64,000 bases of DNA from an uncultured Aliiroseovarius sp. (GCF_947497285.1 NZ_CANMFT010000003.1:124001-188000); one strand, 5' to 3'; numbered from the stretch's first letter, positions 35,326 through 45,199 are shown. Translations and numbers: made by a program. Notes: generated by a model not told the origin, from the sequence alone.

Positions 35326-38150
35326 CAGATCTTCCTTTTCACGACGTGCGGGGCTTTGTCGACTGGTGACTTGATCGGTGGGTGTGAAGGCTGACTTTCG
35401 GCCGGTTTAGGGTCTGCTTTGACAATCTTTACGCGCAAATCGAACCACGCGGCCTGTCCGGTTACGGGGTCCGAATTCGCCCATCTTAGCCCGTCGCCTT
35501 TCGGTGGCTGAAGCTCATGAATCAGGTGGTTCAGAAGAAACCCTTCCGTCGCTTCCGGCGCGTCGTTATCCAACGCCCAAGTGCCTTTACGCTTGCCGAT
35601 GGCATTCCATGTCCAGACCGTCATTGGGTTCAGCGCCGCGTGATGGGCGACGGGCACTGTGATTGATCCATGGGCTGAGGTGACGTGCGCATAGTCGCCA
35701 TCTTTGAACCCGTGCTGCTGCCAAAGATCGGTCGGTAGATAGAGGAAATTCTTGCCCGTGATCTGCCGAAGCCACGCGTTCTGCGAGCCCCAGGAATGAT
35801 ACATATGCATCGGTCGTTGGGTTAGGGCGTGGATCGGATATTCATCGGGGTCGACATTCGTATCCTCAAATGGCGGATACCAGATCGGCAGCGGGTCCAT
35901 CGTCTTTTGAATACGCGCACGCAGATGTTCGGGCGGCTGGATGTCGCCGTGGCCTTCAGCGGCCAGTTGGAATTTACGCATCGGCTCGACATAAAGGTTG
36001 AACACATAGGGCGCTTCAGCGTCGAAGATGCCACGGTCCACTGCCCATTCCTGATAGGCCTTGTTCCACGGTTTATAAAACCGCGCCTCGTCGGAAATGT
36101 GATCGACCCAGAAACCACCATTTTCGATGTATCGGTCGATTTGGGCCGGATTAGGCTCTCCCCTGCCCATTCCCTGCCCGTCCTTTCCGCGCCACCCAGC
36201 CAGCGGTCCTACACCGGGTCTGCGTTCGTGGTTGACCAGATAGTCGGCATAATCTTCAAATTTTGCCGATCCGTCTTCGGTCACGAATCCCGGCAGGCCA
36301 AGCTTCGCCCCAAGCTGGATCAACACGGTCTGGAACCCACGCACATCGCGGTCGGGTTCAACCACCGGCCAGCGGATCGCATCGGCGGCCCCGTCCGCCT
36401 CGCAAATCGGGCGGTCCAGCAGGCTGATGCAATCGTGACGCTCCAGATAGGTCGTGTCGGGCAAGATCAGGTCGGCATAGGCCACCATTTCGGAGCTGTA
36501 GGCGTCGGAATAAATGATGTGTGGGATGGCATAATCGCCGTTCTCATCCGTGTCGGTCAGCATCCCCATGACTTCAGACGAGTTCATCGACGAGTTCCAC
36601 GCCATATTGGCCATATACATGAACAGCGTGTCGATCTTGTAGGGGTCGCCCGCATGGGCGTTCGAGATCACCATATGCATCAAGCCATGCGCCGACATCG
36701 GGTTTTCCCAAGTGAACGCTTTGTCGATCCGCTTGGCGTTGCCGTTGTCGTCCAAAAGCAGATGCTCCGGCCCCATCGGATATCCCAGATGCGGGCCATC
36801 CAGTGGTTGGCCGGGCGTGACGCCAGCATGCGGCCTTGGGTGCGCCTCGGGTGGTTTCGGATAGGGCGGTTTGAACCGGAATCCCCCCGGAACTTCGACA
36901 GAGCCGAGAAGGATCTGCAACATATGCAGCGCGCGGCAGGTCTGGAACCCGTTTGAATGCGCCGAGATGCCGCGCATAGCGTGGAAGCTGACCGGCCGTC
37001 CGATCATCTTGTCGTGCTTTTGCCCTTTCCAGTCTGTCCACGGCTGGTCGAGCACAATTTCTTCCTCGAACGCGACTCGCGCCAGTTCCGCAGCGATCGA
37101 ACGGATACGGTCGGCCGTGATGCCCGTCTGCTCGGCGACGGCCTCGGGGGCGTAATCGCCCGACAGATAGCGTTCGGCGAGCAGCTGGAACACCGGGCGA
37201 TGCGAGGTTCCAGCGTGGCGATAGCTTCCTGCCAGATCAGGCATAACGCCGGGCGTGTCGAAATCGGCAAGCTTTCCAGTGTCGCGGCACAGCACTTGCG
37301 GCTTACCAGTCTGACCACGCAAGAAAAGACCATTTTCAGGCGAGTTAGGCTCTTCATTCACGATAAAACCCGCGTTGGTGTAGCGCGACAGATAGGCCAG
37401 ATCGACCTTGCCCGCCCGCAGCAATTCGTGGACCAGCGCAAGGATAAACAGCCCGTCTGTCCCCGGCGTGATGCCCACCCAGTCATCCGCAATCGCGTTA
37501 TATCCCGACCGGATCGGGTTCACGCCGATGATACGTGCGCCACGTTCTTTCAGCTTGCCAAGACCGATCTTGATGGGGTTGCTGTCGTGATCCTCGGCCA
37601 CGCCAAAAAGCATGAACAGTTTGGTGCGATCCCAGTCGGGCTGTCCAAACTCCCAAAATGCGCCGCCCATCGTATAGATACCCGCCGCTGCCATATTGAC
37701 CGAGCAAAAGCCCCCGTGCGCTGCATAGTTTGGCGTTCCGTAGGCTTGCGCGAACCATGATGTGAAGCTTTGGCTTTGATCGCGTCCAGTGAAAAACGCC
37801 ATCCGTTTGGGGTCGTTTTCCCGCAATGGGGCCAGCCATCCTGCGGCCATGTCCAAGGCCTCGTCCCAACTGATCTCTTCAAACTCTCCCGACCCGCGCG
37901 GGCCGACCCGCTTCAAAGGCGCGCGTAGCCGCGACGGGGCATAGTGCTGCATAATCCCGGCGGATCCCTTGCCACACAACACCCCTTTGTTCACAGGATG
38001 ATCGCGGTTGCCTTCGATATAGGCCACCTGCCCGTCCTTCATATGCACGTTGATCCCGCACCGGCACGCACACATATAGCAGGTCGTCTTGCGCACCTCG
38101 TCTGACACGCTGGGCGAGGTGTCGATTTGAATGGTCTCGGGGTTGCTCAT
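35325..38150 (-). CDS. soeA: SoeA-like molybdopterin catalytic subunit, probable cytoplasmic sulfite dehydrogenase
   Basis: Molybdenum bis-MGD oxidoreductase of the DMSO reductase family, 941 residues from ATG 38150 (MSNPETIQID). The N-terminus holds the [4Fe-4S] ligands C24-x2-C27-x3-C31-x27-C59 (CYMCACRCG ... GVLCGKGSAG). FTGRDQSQSFTSWFAQAYG and HGGFCSVN follow, and the C-terminal MGD-binding domain ends the protein. No Tat signal is present, which argues for a cytoplasmic enzyme such as SoeA rather than periplasmic DmsA/TorA. With SoeB and SoeC it would oxidise sulfite from organosulfur breakdown. Substrate is inferred. The same frame is open to 38243; neither start has a strong ribosome-binding site. 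Confidence 0.78.
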   Translation of the reverse strand: MSNPETIQIDTSPSVSDEVRKTTCYMCACRCGINVHMKDGQVAYIEGNRDHPVNKGVLCGKGSAGIMQHYAPSRLRAPLKRVGPRGSGEFEEISWDEALDMAAGWLAPLRENDPKRMAFFTGRDQSQSFTSWFAQAYGTPNYAAHGGFCSVNMAAAGIYTMGGAFWEFGQPDWDRTKLFMLFGVAEDHDSNPIKIGLGKLKERGARIIGVNPIRSGYNAIADDWVGITPGTDGLFILALVHELLRAGKVDLAYLSRYTNAGFIVNEEPNSPENGLFLRGQTGKPQVLCRDTGKLADFDTPGVMPDLAGSYRHAGTSHRPVFQLLAERYLSGDYAPEAVAEQTGITADRIRSIAAELARVAFEEEIVLDQPWTDWKGQKHDKMIGRPVSFHAMRGISAHSNGFQTCRALHMLQILLGSVEVPGGFRFKPPYPKPPEAHPRPHAGVTPGQPLDGPHLGYPMGPEHLLLDDNGNAKRIDKAFTWENPMSAHGLMHMVISNAHAGDPYKIDTLFMYMANMAWNSSMNSSEVMGMLTDTDENGDYAIPHIIYSDAYSSEMVAYADLILPDTTYLERHDCISLLDRPICEADGAADAIRWPVVEPDRDVRGFQTVLIQLGAKLGLPGFVTEDGSAKFEDYADYLVNHERRPGVGPLAGWRGKDGQGMGRGEPNPAQIDRYIENGGFWVDHISDEARFYKPWNKAYQEWAVDRGIFDAEAPYVFNLYVEPMRKFQLAAEGHGDIQPPEHLRARIQKTMDPLPIWYPPFEDTNVDPDEYPIHALTQRPMHMYHSWGSQNAWLRQITGKNFLYLPTDLWQQHGFKDGDYAHVTSAHGSITVPVAHHAALNPMTVWTWNAIGKRKGTWALDNDAPEATEGFLLNHLIHELQPPKGDGLRWANSDPVTGQAAWFDLRVKIVKADPKPAESQPSHPPIKSPVDKAPHVVKRKI

Positions 38151-38375
38151 CTGTTTCGGCCCTGTGGCAAGGTCGGTTCGGTGAGGACAAATCTGCATGA
38201 TGAAGCGCTGGTTTGAAACTCCTTTGTCCGTCTGCCGAGCCAAACAGCCACTACGCCCTCTCGGTAGGTCCAGTTGCGGAGTGATCTAATGCCAGTGAGG
38301 CGGCTTGTTTGGTCGTCGCCATCACAAGCGTCCCTTGCATTGTCAAAACAACCGCAAAGGCCTAGCTTTTCCACC

Positions 38376-39293
38376 ATGAACTACGAGACGATGATCGACG
38401 CAGAGACATGGGACTTCATTCGCCGGACCGAGGCCTTCTACCCTCCCGGGGCTGCCGCCTTGGGCATCGATCAGCAGCGCGCGATTTATGACCGGATGTG
38501 CCGCGAATTCTTCACCGGATACCCCGAAGGCGTCACAGCGCGCGACGATCTGGCAGGTGAAGTTCCCATCCGCATCTACGAGCGCGGCGCGCACAACGCC
38601 ACCCTGATCTATTTTCATGGCGGTGGATTTGTCGTCGGTGGTTTGGATAGCCACGACGATGTTTGCGCCGAAATATGTGACCGCGCTGACATACGTGTCG
38701 TAAGCGTCGACTATCGCTTGAGCCCTGAGCACAGCCACCCTGTAGCGTTTGAAGATTCGCTGGAAGCCGCTGAATATGTGACCCTAACATGGCCTGGAAT
38801 GCATATTCTGGCAGGGGATAGCGCAGGCGGAAACCTTGCCGCAGCGGTTGCGCATGCGACGCGAGGCCTGCATGATTTTTCGGGTCAGATCCTGATTTAT
38901 CCAGGCTTGGGGGGCGACATGACCAAAGGGTCGTATCTGGCACACAAAGACGCGCCGATGCTGACGTTGGAAGATCTGAAGCATTACACTTTGCTGCGCC
39001 ATGGTGGAGCTTCGCCCGCGCATGATCCGACTGCTACACCCTTGGCAGATAAAGACTTTTCTGACTTACCGCCCACCGTTTTGATCACCGCGGAATGCGA
39101 CCCATTGGCGGATGACGGTCGAACTTATCGCAACGCGATCGAGCAGGCAGGAGGCAAAGCGCGCTGGACGAATGAACCCGGTCTTGTGCATGGCTTTTTG
39201 CGCGCGCGCCATAGCGTCACCCGCGCCAGGCACAGCTTTGACCGCATCGTCGCGGCCGCAATCGAACTGGCTGCGGGCGACTGGCACGACTGA
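38376..39293 (+). CDS. Alpha/beta hydrolase of the hormone-sensitive lipase family
   Basis: The 305-residue esterase-like protein has the HSL oxyanion motif FHGGGFVVGG, nucleophile motif GDSAGGN, the acid in ECDPLADDG and the catalytic His in LVHGFL. Expected to cleave short-chain esters or carboxylic-ester drugs; the substrate cannot be told. ATG 38376 gives the standard family N-terminus; the frame is open to 38274, and no strong ribosome-binding site is visible for either. Divergent from soeA with a 225-bp gap in which I see no gene. Confidence 0.85.
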   Translation: MNYETMIDAETWDFIRRTEAFYPPGAAALGIDQQRAIYDRMCREFFTGYPEGVTARDDLAGEVPIRIYERGAHNATLIYFHGGGFVVGGLDSHDDVCAEICDRADIRVVSVDYRLSPEHSHPVAFEDSLEAAEYVTLTWPGMHILAGDSAGGNLAAAVAHATRGLHDFSGQILIYPGLGGDMTKGSYLAHKDAPMLTLEDLKHYTLLRHGGASPAHDPTATPLADKDFSDLPPTVLITAECDPLADDGRTYRNAIEQAGGKARWTNEPGLVHGFLRARHSVTRARHSFDRIVAAAIELAAGDWHD

Positions 39294-39383
39294 CGCTTTC
39301 CCCGGCAGACGAGTTGCCCTAGACTTGGCCCATAACAATATGAGCGGCTGAACCGTTCGCACCTAGAGGAAGAGCCATTCGTC

Positions 39384-40658
39384 ATGTCGCCATTCGGGAT
39401 ATCTCTGTTCCGTGGCCTGCATACCTTGCAGGGTGCAGCGGGACTGGAACGCCGCCTGAAGAGAAGGATCGCAGACGGTCGAGAGCACCCTGATCGCGGG
39501 ACCGAACGGCTTGGCATCGCTTCGGCAGAGCGGCCGGATGGACCCTTGGTATGGCTGCACCTTACAGGGGGGGATGAGATCGAAAAGGTTTCGGCCCTGA
39601 TCCAGCATCTGAAGGCAAGTCGCGAGGACCTGAATGTCTTGATAACCACAACGCTCTATGACGCGGAGTTCCCGGATGACACCGGCGCGATTCACCAGTT
39701 TTCGCCCTATTCCGGCGTTGGTCCGATCAATGCGTTTCTGGACCATTGGGCGCCTGATGTGGCGTTGTGGGTCGACAGTCAATTGGATGTGCCGTTACTG
39801 AGCGAATTGTTCAAACGGAAAGTTCCCGCAATCTGGATCAACGCTCACCTGCCCCGCGAAACGCATGGGCAATGGCGTTGGCTGCCCGGTCTGATGAAAT
39901 CGGTTCTGACCGGTTTCGACACTATTCTGGCGGAAAACCTCAAAGCTGAACGGGAAATCAGACGACTTGGCGCCGCTTCGTCGCATGTCACCATGTCTGG
40001 GCCGTTGCAGATGCAAGTTGTGCCGCCCGGGTGCAACATGGCCGAACGGGATCGGTTTGCAGCCAAGCTTGCCGCCCGACCGGTTTGGTTGGCGGCTGCC
40101 ACGCACGAAAAGGAAGTGGCGCAAATCCTCGCGGCGCATCGGCAATTGATCCGAAAGTCCCATCGTCTATTGCTGATCATCGAACCCGGCGTGCCCGAAG
40201 ATGGTCCACGCTTGGCTGAAGACCTTGAGGCCGATGGGTGGAGCGTCGCCTGCCGGTCGCGAGACGAAGACCCGTCACCGGATGTGCAGGTTTTCGTAGC
40301 AGATCAGGCCGGAGAGACCGGCCTGTGGATGCATCTGGCACCAATCACGTTCATTGGAGGAAGCTTGGCCGATGAGGCCTGTTTGAACCCCCTCGAACCC
40401 GCCGCGTTGGGATCCGTCGTTCTGTTCGGGCCCCTCAAGAACGGTCACAACGAGGCGTTTCGTCGATTGGAAACGGCTGGCGCGGCAAGTATGGTCAAGG
40501 ATCAAAAGACCCTAACACAGGCTGTTGAGCGCCTTTTGTCGCCTGATTGCGCGGCAAAGATGGCGATGGCGGCGTGGGACATCACAACCAGCGGTGCCGA
40601 AGTCAGCGACCTTGTTCGTGACCGCGTCGTCGCGCTGCTGGACCAGGCGGGCGTTTAA
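39384..40658 (+). CDS. waaA: Divergent Kdo transferase homologue (WaaA/KdtA family)
   Basis: GT30-family protein, 424 residues, expected to transfer Kdo to lipid A precursor. The N-terminal domain has [16 protein letters not shown], where the Glu corresponds to the catalytic base of canonical WaaA, but the surrounding GAS-x-GE consensus is replaced by LTGGDE. The C-terminal CMP-Kdo domain has [10 protein letters not shown], the [21 protein letters not shown] motif and [14 protein letters not shown], like GGSLxxxGGHNxLEPA. No N-terminal membrane anchor is visible. It sits directly before lpxK, as in other Rhodobacterales. It may be a second, altered Kdo transferase rather than the primary one. 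Confidence 0.8.
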   Translation: MSPFGISLFRGLHTLQGAAGLERRLKRRIADGREHPDRGTERLGIASAERPDGPLVWLHLTGGDEIEKVSALIQHLKASREDLNVLITTTLYDAEFPDDTGAIHQFSPYSGVGPINAFLDHWAPDVALWVDSQLDVPLLSELFKRKVPAIWINAHLPRETHGQWRWLPGLMKSVLTGFDTILAENLKAEREIRRLGAASSHVTMSGPLQMQVVPPGCNMAERDRFAAKLAARPVWLAAATHEKEVAQILAAHRQLIRKSHRLLLIIEPGVPEDGPRLAEDLEADGWSVACRSRDEDPSPDVQVFVADQAGETGLWMHLAPITFIGGSLADEACLNPLEPAALGSVVLFGPLKNGHNEAFRRLETAGAASMVKDQKTLTQAVERLLSPDCAAKMAMAAWDITTSGAEVSDLVRDRVVALLDQAGV

Positions 40659-40669
40659 ATGGTGTGCGA

Positions 40670-41665
40670 ATGAGAGCGCCTGGTTTCTGGTTTACCCCCC
40701 CTGACCGTCCGAACTGGCGCGCACGCGCGCTGGCGCCTTTGGGGTGGGTGTATGGGGCCGCAACCGCGCGTCGGTTGGCAAAGGGCACGGGGTATCAGGC
40801 AACTGTTCCGGTTGTTTGTATCGGCAACATCAACGCAGGCGGCACAGGCAAGACGCCTACGACCATTGCACTGGCACAGCGGTTGTCAGACCGCGGTCAT
40901 CAAGTGCATGTGGTGTCGCGGGGTCACAAGGGCGCTCTTGAAGGCCCGCTGCAAGTTGATGAACGGCACCATACCGCAGCCGAGGTTGGCGACGAACCGC
41001 TTTTGATGGCTGCTTTCACGACAGTCTGGATCGCCCGTGATCGCGCGGAAGGCGTGAAGTCGGCCGAACAAGCGGGCGCGGACATCATCCTGATGGATGA
41101 CGGGTTTCAGAACCCAGCCGTTGCCAAAAGTGTCTCTATCGTGGTGGTCGATGCGGTAAAGGGCTTTGGAAATGCGCGCTGCATACCGGCCGGACCCCTG
41201 CGCGAACCCATTGACGAAGGGTTGAAGCGCGCGGACATTCTTTTGTCAATTGGCCCTGAAAACGCTCAAACGCGGTTTGTGTCGGAATGGCAGCGGCATA
41301 TCACTTGCCCACATGCCACGGGTCACCTGACACCGTTGCAAACAGGCATGGATTGGCAGGGATTGAATGTTCTGGCATTTGCCGGCATTGGCCACCCGGA
41401 AAAATTTTTCGCCACCATTCGTGATCTTGGAGCCAATCTGCTTCGTGCAGAGGCGCTGACGGACCACCAGCCATTGACCGAACCGCTTATGAAACGGTTG
41501 GAATTCGAAGCGTCGTCACTTGGCGCGCAGCTCGTGACGACCGAAAAAGACGCCGTTCGCCTGCCGGATAGCTTCCGGCGCCGGGTGTTGACAGTTCCGG
41601 TGCGACTTTCCGTAGACGACTGGGCTGAGATTGACAGCGCCTTGGCCCGCTTTGGGATAGGTTAG
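40670..41665 (+). CDS. lpxK: LpxK, tetraacyldisaccharide 4'-kinase
   Basis: Membrane-associated kinase that phosphorylates the 4' position of the lipid A disaccharide. The 331-residue protein has Walker [15 protein letters not shown] near residue 57, RGHKGA, the GDEPLLMA motif, [10 protein letters not shown] and [10 protein letters not shown], all LpxK hallmarks. Start is ATG 40670 (GTG 40664 two codons earlier is the alternative), 11 bp after the Kdo-transferase-like gene. A hairpin follows between it and the convergent DsbA-like gene. Confidence 0.95.
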   Translation: MRAPGFWFTPPDRPNWRARALAPLGWVYGAATARRLAKGTGYQATVPVVCIGNINAGGTGKTPTTIALAQRLSDRGHQVHVVSRGHKGALEGPLQVDERHHTAAEVGDEPLLMAAFTTVWIARDRAEGVKSAEQAGADIILMDDGFQNPAVAKSVSIVVVDAVKGFGNARCIPAGPLREPIDEGLKRADILLSIGPENAQTRFVSEWQRHITCPHATGHLTPLQTGMDWQGLNVLAFAGIGHPEKFFATIRDLGANLLRAEALTDHQPLTEPLMKRLEFEASSLGAQLVTTEKDAVRLPDSFRRRVLTVPVRLSVDDWAEIDSALARFGIG

Positions 41666-41687
41666 AGCCTGAAATCAAGCTCTAACC
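41660..41687. terminator. Hairpin between convergent lpxK and dsbA-like genes
   Basis: Perfect 9-bp arms GGTTAGAGC / GCTCTAACC around a 10-base loop, covering the lpxK stop and the gap to the opposing gene. The following bases (CTTGCTTCT) are only mildly T-rich, so termination strength is uncertain. Confidence 0.55.
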
Positions 41688-41694
41688 CTTGCTT

Positions 41695-42354
41695 CTAGCT
41701 GCCCAGCTTTTCATCAATCAGGGCCGCGAAATCTTCGTATGACATGTTTGAATACTTGGTCCCGTCAATGACGAAGGACGGTGTGGCGTTGATCTCGTCG
41801 GCCGCGGCATTGGTCTGGTAGGCGGCCACCAGGCTTTGCGCCATCGCTTCGTCCTGAAGGCAGGCGTTCATCTGGTCATCTGTCATGCCAGCTGTGCGAC
41901 CCAGTTTGCGCAGGTTGTCCAGAATAAGGCTGGGGTCCCCATCGGCGATCCATTCCTTCTGGCCGGCATAGATCATGCTGGTAAGCCCGAAATAGCGATC
42001 ATCCCCGCCGCAGCGGGCAATCATGCCTGCCCACAAACCAAAGCGATCGAAATACACTTCGCGGTGGATGAACTTGACCTTGCCTGTATCCACATAGTTT
42101 TCTTTCAGCTTCTTGAAGATGTCCTCGTGAAAATTGGCGCAGTGCGGACAGGTGAAAGAGGCGTATTCGATCATTGTGATCGGGGCGTTTTCGTCGCCAA
42201 GAACCATATCCTTTGCGGGTTCGACCGCTGCATCGGTGTCTTGGGCTTCGGCTACGTTAACGCCGGGCACAGACCCGTTGTTCTGGCTCATGTAAAACGC
42301 GCCGCCACCGATCAGAAGTGCGGCGGCAAGCAAAATAGGAAGAATTCGGGTCAT
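41695..42354 (-). CDS. DsbA-like periplasmic thiol oxidoreductase
   Basis: The 219-residue secreted or membrane-anchored protein has an N-terminal hydrophobic segment (about 5-20), a thioredoxin fold interrupted by a helical insert, the active site CPHC in YASFTCPHCANFHE, and the cis-Pro loop ATPSFVIDGTKYSNM. The family (thioredoxin_4/DsbA-like) usually introduces or rearranges disulfides in exported proteins. It is followed upstream by the DUF721 gene in the same direction; this pair beside mutY is common in Alphaproteobacteria. Confidence 0.9.
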   Translation of the reverse strand: MTRILPILLAAALLIGGGAFYMSQNNGSVPGVNVAEAQDTDAAVEPAKDMVLGDENAPITMIEYASFTCPHCANFHEDIFKKLKENYVDTGKVKFIHREVYFDRFGLWAGMIARCGGDDRYFGLTSMIYAGQKEWIADGDPSLILDNLRKLGRTAGMTDDQMNACLQDEAMAQSLVAAYQTNAAADEINATPSFVIDGTKYSNMSYEDFAALIDEKLGS

Positions 42355-42369
42355 GATATGGTTCAGCCT

Positions 42370-42885
42370 CTATGATGTCTTTTTCTTCATCAGCACATTT
42401 TGTGCCAGTGTCTGAAGCGCGTCGCGCAGGCCTGCATCAGCGACGTCTGCTGTTGCCTCTGCTGCGCGGGCGCGGGTTGCGTCATCGGCTACTGATTCGC
42501 GCTTCGGTGCCGGATTAAATTGGGCTTGCCCCTCGGCAAAGCCGGTCGGAGCGGTCTGCGTGATCCTTACGCGGGCGATGGCGTTATATCCATAGACGGC
42601 GTTCACCTTTTCGCGCAGCTTGTCCTTTTGCATTTCCAACATGGGAGCTTGGGCGCCAGTCGTCAAAACAGTCAACGTGGCCCCCATGCCACCGCGTCCA
42701 TAAGAGATATCAACAGGTTTTGCGATTGCTGCGGTGTCCGCGCCGACAATCTCGGCCCAATGGGTCAGGACGCGCGTAACAGCGAAACCGCGCGTTTCGC
42801 TTGTTTTTCGGATGCGCGTCGACAGAAGGCTCGATGTCCTTTCAAAGCCCTTCTTGCGGCGCTGATATCCTGTCGATTGTTTCAA
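42370..42885 (-). CDS. DUF721 protein, DciA-like
   Basis: The 171-residue product has the DUF721 core (TRVLTHWAEIVGADTAAIAKPVDISYG and ATLTVLTTGAQAPMLEMQKD). This family includes DciA, the ancestral loader of the replicative helicase DnaB. No other loader gene is seen here, so a replication role is possible but inferred. The C-terminal third is Ala-rich and low complexity. The start is TTG 42885 with AGGA nine to ten bases upstream. Divergent from mutY with an 80-bp gap. Confidence 0.82.
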   Translation of the reverse strand: MKQSTGYQRRKKGFERTSSLLSTRIRKTSETRGFAVTRVLTHWAEIVGADTAAIAKPVDISYGRGGMGATLTVLTTGAQAPMLEMQKDKLREKVNAVYGYNAIARVRITQTAPTGFAEGQAQFNPAPKRESVADDATRARAAEATADVADAGLRDALQTLAQNVLMKKKTS

Positions 42886-42965
42886 GCTGGCACATCCTAG
42901 ATTTGCCCCTATTTTAAGCTGTTGCAGTTGCTATGCCAGTGCAAAGCTTGGAAAGGGGATAACAC

Positions 42966-44006
42966 TTGTGTGACGCGCCGAATTCTGCCGAGTTGCTGGC
43001 GTGGTATGACGTCCACGCCCGAACGCTTCCGTGGCGGGTTGCGCCAAGTGATCGGGCCGCTGGAAGGGCGCCCGATCCCTATGCGGTTTGGCTGTCCGAG
43101 ATCATGCTGCAACAAACAACTGTCGCCGCCGTTAGGGACTATTTCACCCGATTCATGACACTTTGGCCGACCGTCGACGCTTTGGCCGCTGCCGAAGATG
43201 CGCGCGTCATGGGGGAATGGGCGGGGCTTGGATACTACGCGCGGGCGCGCAATCTGCTGAAATGCGCGCGGCTTGTGGCAGGAATGGGTGGATTTCCGAC
43301 CACCCGCACCGAGCTGGAGGCGCTGCCTGGCATCGGGCCATATACCTCGGCTGCCATTGCTGCCATCGCCTATGATTTGCCCGAAACGGTGGTCGATGGG
43401 AATGTTGAACGGGTGATCTCGCGGGTGTTTCAGGTCGAAACGCCATTGCCTGATTCCAAGCCTGAGTTGAAGCAGCTTGCCACCACCCTGACACCCCCAA
43501 TGCGGGCCGGCGACTATGCGCAGGCGGTGATGGATCTGGGGGCCACGATCTGCACCCCGAAATCCCCAGCCTGTGGTATTTGCCCGTGGAATAGAGCCTG
43601 TTTGGCGCGTCAAAATGGTCTGCAAGCCACCCTTCCCGCCCGCAAACCGAAAGCGCCAAAGCCCGTTCGTCATGGCATAGCCTATCTGGCGCGTCGCGCA
43701 GATGGTCTGTGGCTGGTTGAACGCCGCCCTGACACAGGGCTGTTGGGGGGCATGTTGGGCTGGCCTGGCGCGGCATGGGGCGATGTCGCCAGCGAAGCCC
43801 CTCCGATCACTGCGGTATGGCAGGACCCCGGCGTTGAGGTGCGGCACACCTTCACCCATTTCCACCTGATCCTTAATCTGCGCGTCGCCCAAGTGCCAAC
43901 GCACGCCGAACCCCGTGTCGGTTCGTTTCACAAGATCCGCCCCTCGGACCTTCCGACCGTGATGCGCAAGGCGTTTGACGTGGCGACAGCTTCACTCGCG
44001 GATTGA
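42966..44006 (+). CDS. mutY: MutY, A/G-specific adenine glycosylase
   Basis: Removes adenine opposite 8-oxoG, complementing MutT upstream in the window. The 346-residue product has catalytic Glu45 in WLSEIMLQQT, the helix-hairpin-helix LPGIGPYTSAAI, the catalytic Asp in VVDGNVERV, the [4Fe-4S] pattern C-x6-C-x2-C-x5-C (CTPKSPACGICPWNRAC) and a C-terminal Nudix-like 8-oxoG-recognition domain (THFHLILNLRV). The start is TTG 42966, supported by GGGGAT six bases upstream; no in-frame ATG precedes the catalytic domain. Confidence 0.95.
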   Translation: MCDAPNSAELLAWYDVHARTLPWRVAPSDRAAGRAPDPYAVWLSEIMLQQTTVAAVRDYFTRFMTLWPTVDALAAAEDARVMGEWAGLGYYARARNLLKCARLVAGMGGFPTTRTELEALPGIGPYTSAAIAAIAYDLPETVVDGNVERVISRVFQVETPLPDSKPELKQLATTLTPPMRAGDYAQAVMDLGATICTPKSPACGICPWNRACLARQNGLQATLPARKPKAPKPVRHGIAYLARRADGLWLVERRPDTGLLGGMLGWPGAAWGDVASEAPPITAVWQDPGVEVRHTFTHFHLILNLRVAQVPTHAEPRVGSFHKIRPSDLPTVMRKAFDVATASLAD

Positions 44007-44059
44007 GAGCCGCTTGCTTCGTCGCTATAGATCGGTGAGGGGCAGAAAAGGACAACACC

Positions 44060-45199
44060 ATGGTTCCGGCATCCACGGTTTCCCGATTTCGTAACGCAGC
44101 GCCATTCGGTATTTCGATATTGCTGCCAGTTCTGGTCTATATCGCGGCGACGAAAGGCGGCTGGTTCTTGTTGTTGCCACCCCTTGGCACGTGGTGGCTG
44201 TATGCAGCGCTGGATGCCCTGATCGGGCGCTACACCAAGAATGCCGACCCAGAGATTTCGGACAAAGACCTATTGTGGTATCGGCTGATCACCGTGGTCT
44301 GGTTCCCCATTCAATTCGTTATGATTTATGGCATGATTTGGTATGTCACCGGCGCCGCCCACCTGTCCATCGCCGAGAAGTTCGGTGTTTTCTTTGGCGT
44401 AGGTGTCCTGTCAGGCACCGTCGGCATCGTCTACAGCCATGAACTGATGCACCAATCCAACAGGTTCGAACGCTGGCTGGGCGATCTGCTTCTGGCAACT
44501 GTGCTCTACAGCCACTTCCGCACGGAACATCTGCTGGTGCACCACCCCCACGTTGGCACCAGCCGCGATGCGGTGACCGCGCGTTATAACGAGGGGTTCC
44601 ACCGGTTCTTCCTGCGCGTGGTGCGCGAAGCGCCGATATCTGCCTGGAAGGCCGAAAAAGCAATGCTGGCGCGGCGCAAGTTGTCGCCCTTGGATGGCAG
44701 CAACCCGTTCTGGCGCTATGGTGCGCTTCAGTTGGTTGCTCTGATCCTTGCGGTTCTGATTGGTGGCTGGCTGGGCCTTGCCCTGTTCGTTTTTCAGGCC
44801 TTGGTCGCGATCTGGGAGTTAGAGCTGACTAACTATATCGAGCACTATGGCTTGACCCGCAAGCACCTTGGGGATGGCAAGTATGAGCGCGTCATGCCCC
44901 ATCACAGCTGGAATGCTGATCATCGGGCGTCAAACTGGCTGCTGATCAACCTGCAAAGGCACTCGGACCACCATTACAAGCCGGCGCGGCGGTTTCCACT
45001 GTTGCAGACCTATCCCGATGCCGAAGCGCCGCAGTTGCCGCAGGGCTATCCGGTGATGACCGTTGCAGCTTTGATCCCACCCCTGTGGCGGCGCGTGATG
45101 AACCCGCGCGTTCGCGCCTGGCGAAAGCTGCATTACCCCGAGATCGAGGATTGGAGCGCCTATAAAGCGGGTAGTTTGCCGCCTCCGCCGATCCGCTAG
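44060..45199 (+). CDS. AlkB-type membrane alkane 1-monooxygenase (fatty acid desaturase superfamily)
   Basis: Integral membrane di-iron enzyme, 379 residues, with the AlkB histidine boxes HELMH (127-131), EHLLVHH (156-162) and LQRHSDHH (298-305), plus the NYIEHYGL motif. It has about six transmembrane segments. Canonical AlkB has EHxxGHH in the second box; here Gly is replaced by Val. It probably hydroxylates medium-chain alkanes or related compounds. No rubredoxin or rubredoxin reductase gene is adjacent, so the electron donor must be encoded elsewhere. Follows mutY by 53 bp and ends convergently with the GST gene (4-bp overlap). Confidence 0.86.
   Translation: MVPASTVSRFRNAAPFGISILLPVLVYIAATKGGWFLLLPPLGTWWLYAALDALIGRYTKNADPEISDKDLLWYRLITVVWFPIQFVMIYGMIWYVTGAAHLSIAEKFGVFFGVGVLSGTVGIVYSHELMHQSNRFERWLGDLLLATVLYSHFRTEHLLVHHPHVGTSRDAVTARYNEGFHRFFLRVVREAPISAWKAEKAMLARRKLSPLDGSNPFWRYGALQLVALILAVLIGGWLGLALFVFQALVAIWELELTNYIEHYGLTRKHLGDGKYERVMPHHSWNADHRASNWLLINLQRHSDHHYKPARRFPLLQTYPDAEAPQLPQGYPVMTVAALIPPLWRRVMNPRVRAWRKLHYPEIEDWSAYKAGSLPPPPIR

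Noticed and set aside
39318-39350. TTGCCC-N16-CAATAT promoter-like boxes before the Kdo-transferase-like gene.
   Set aside because: Poor match to consensus and spacing one short of optimal; many such matches expected by chance.
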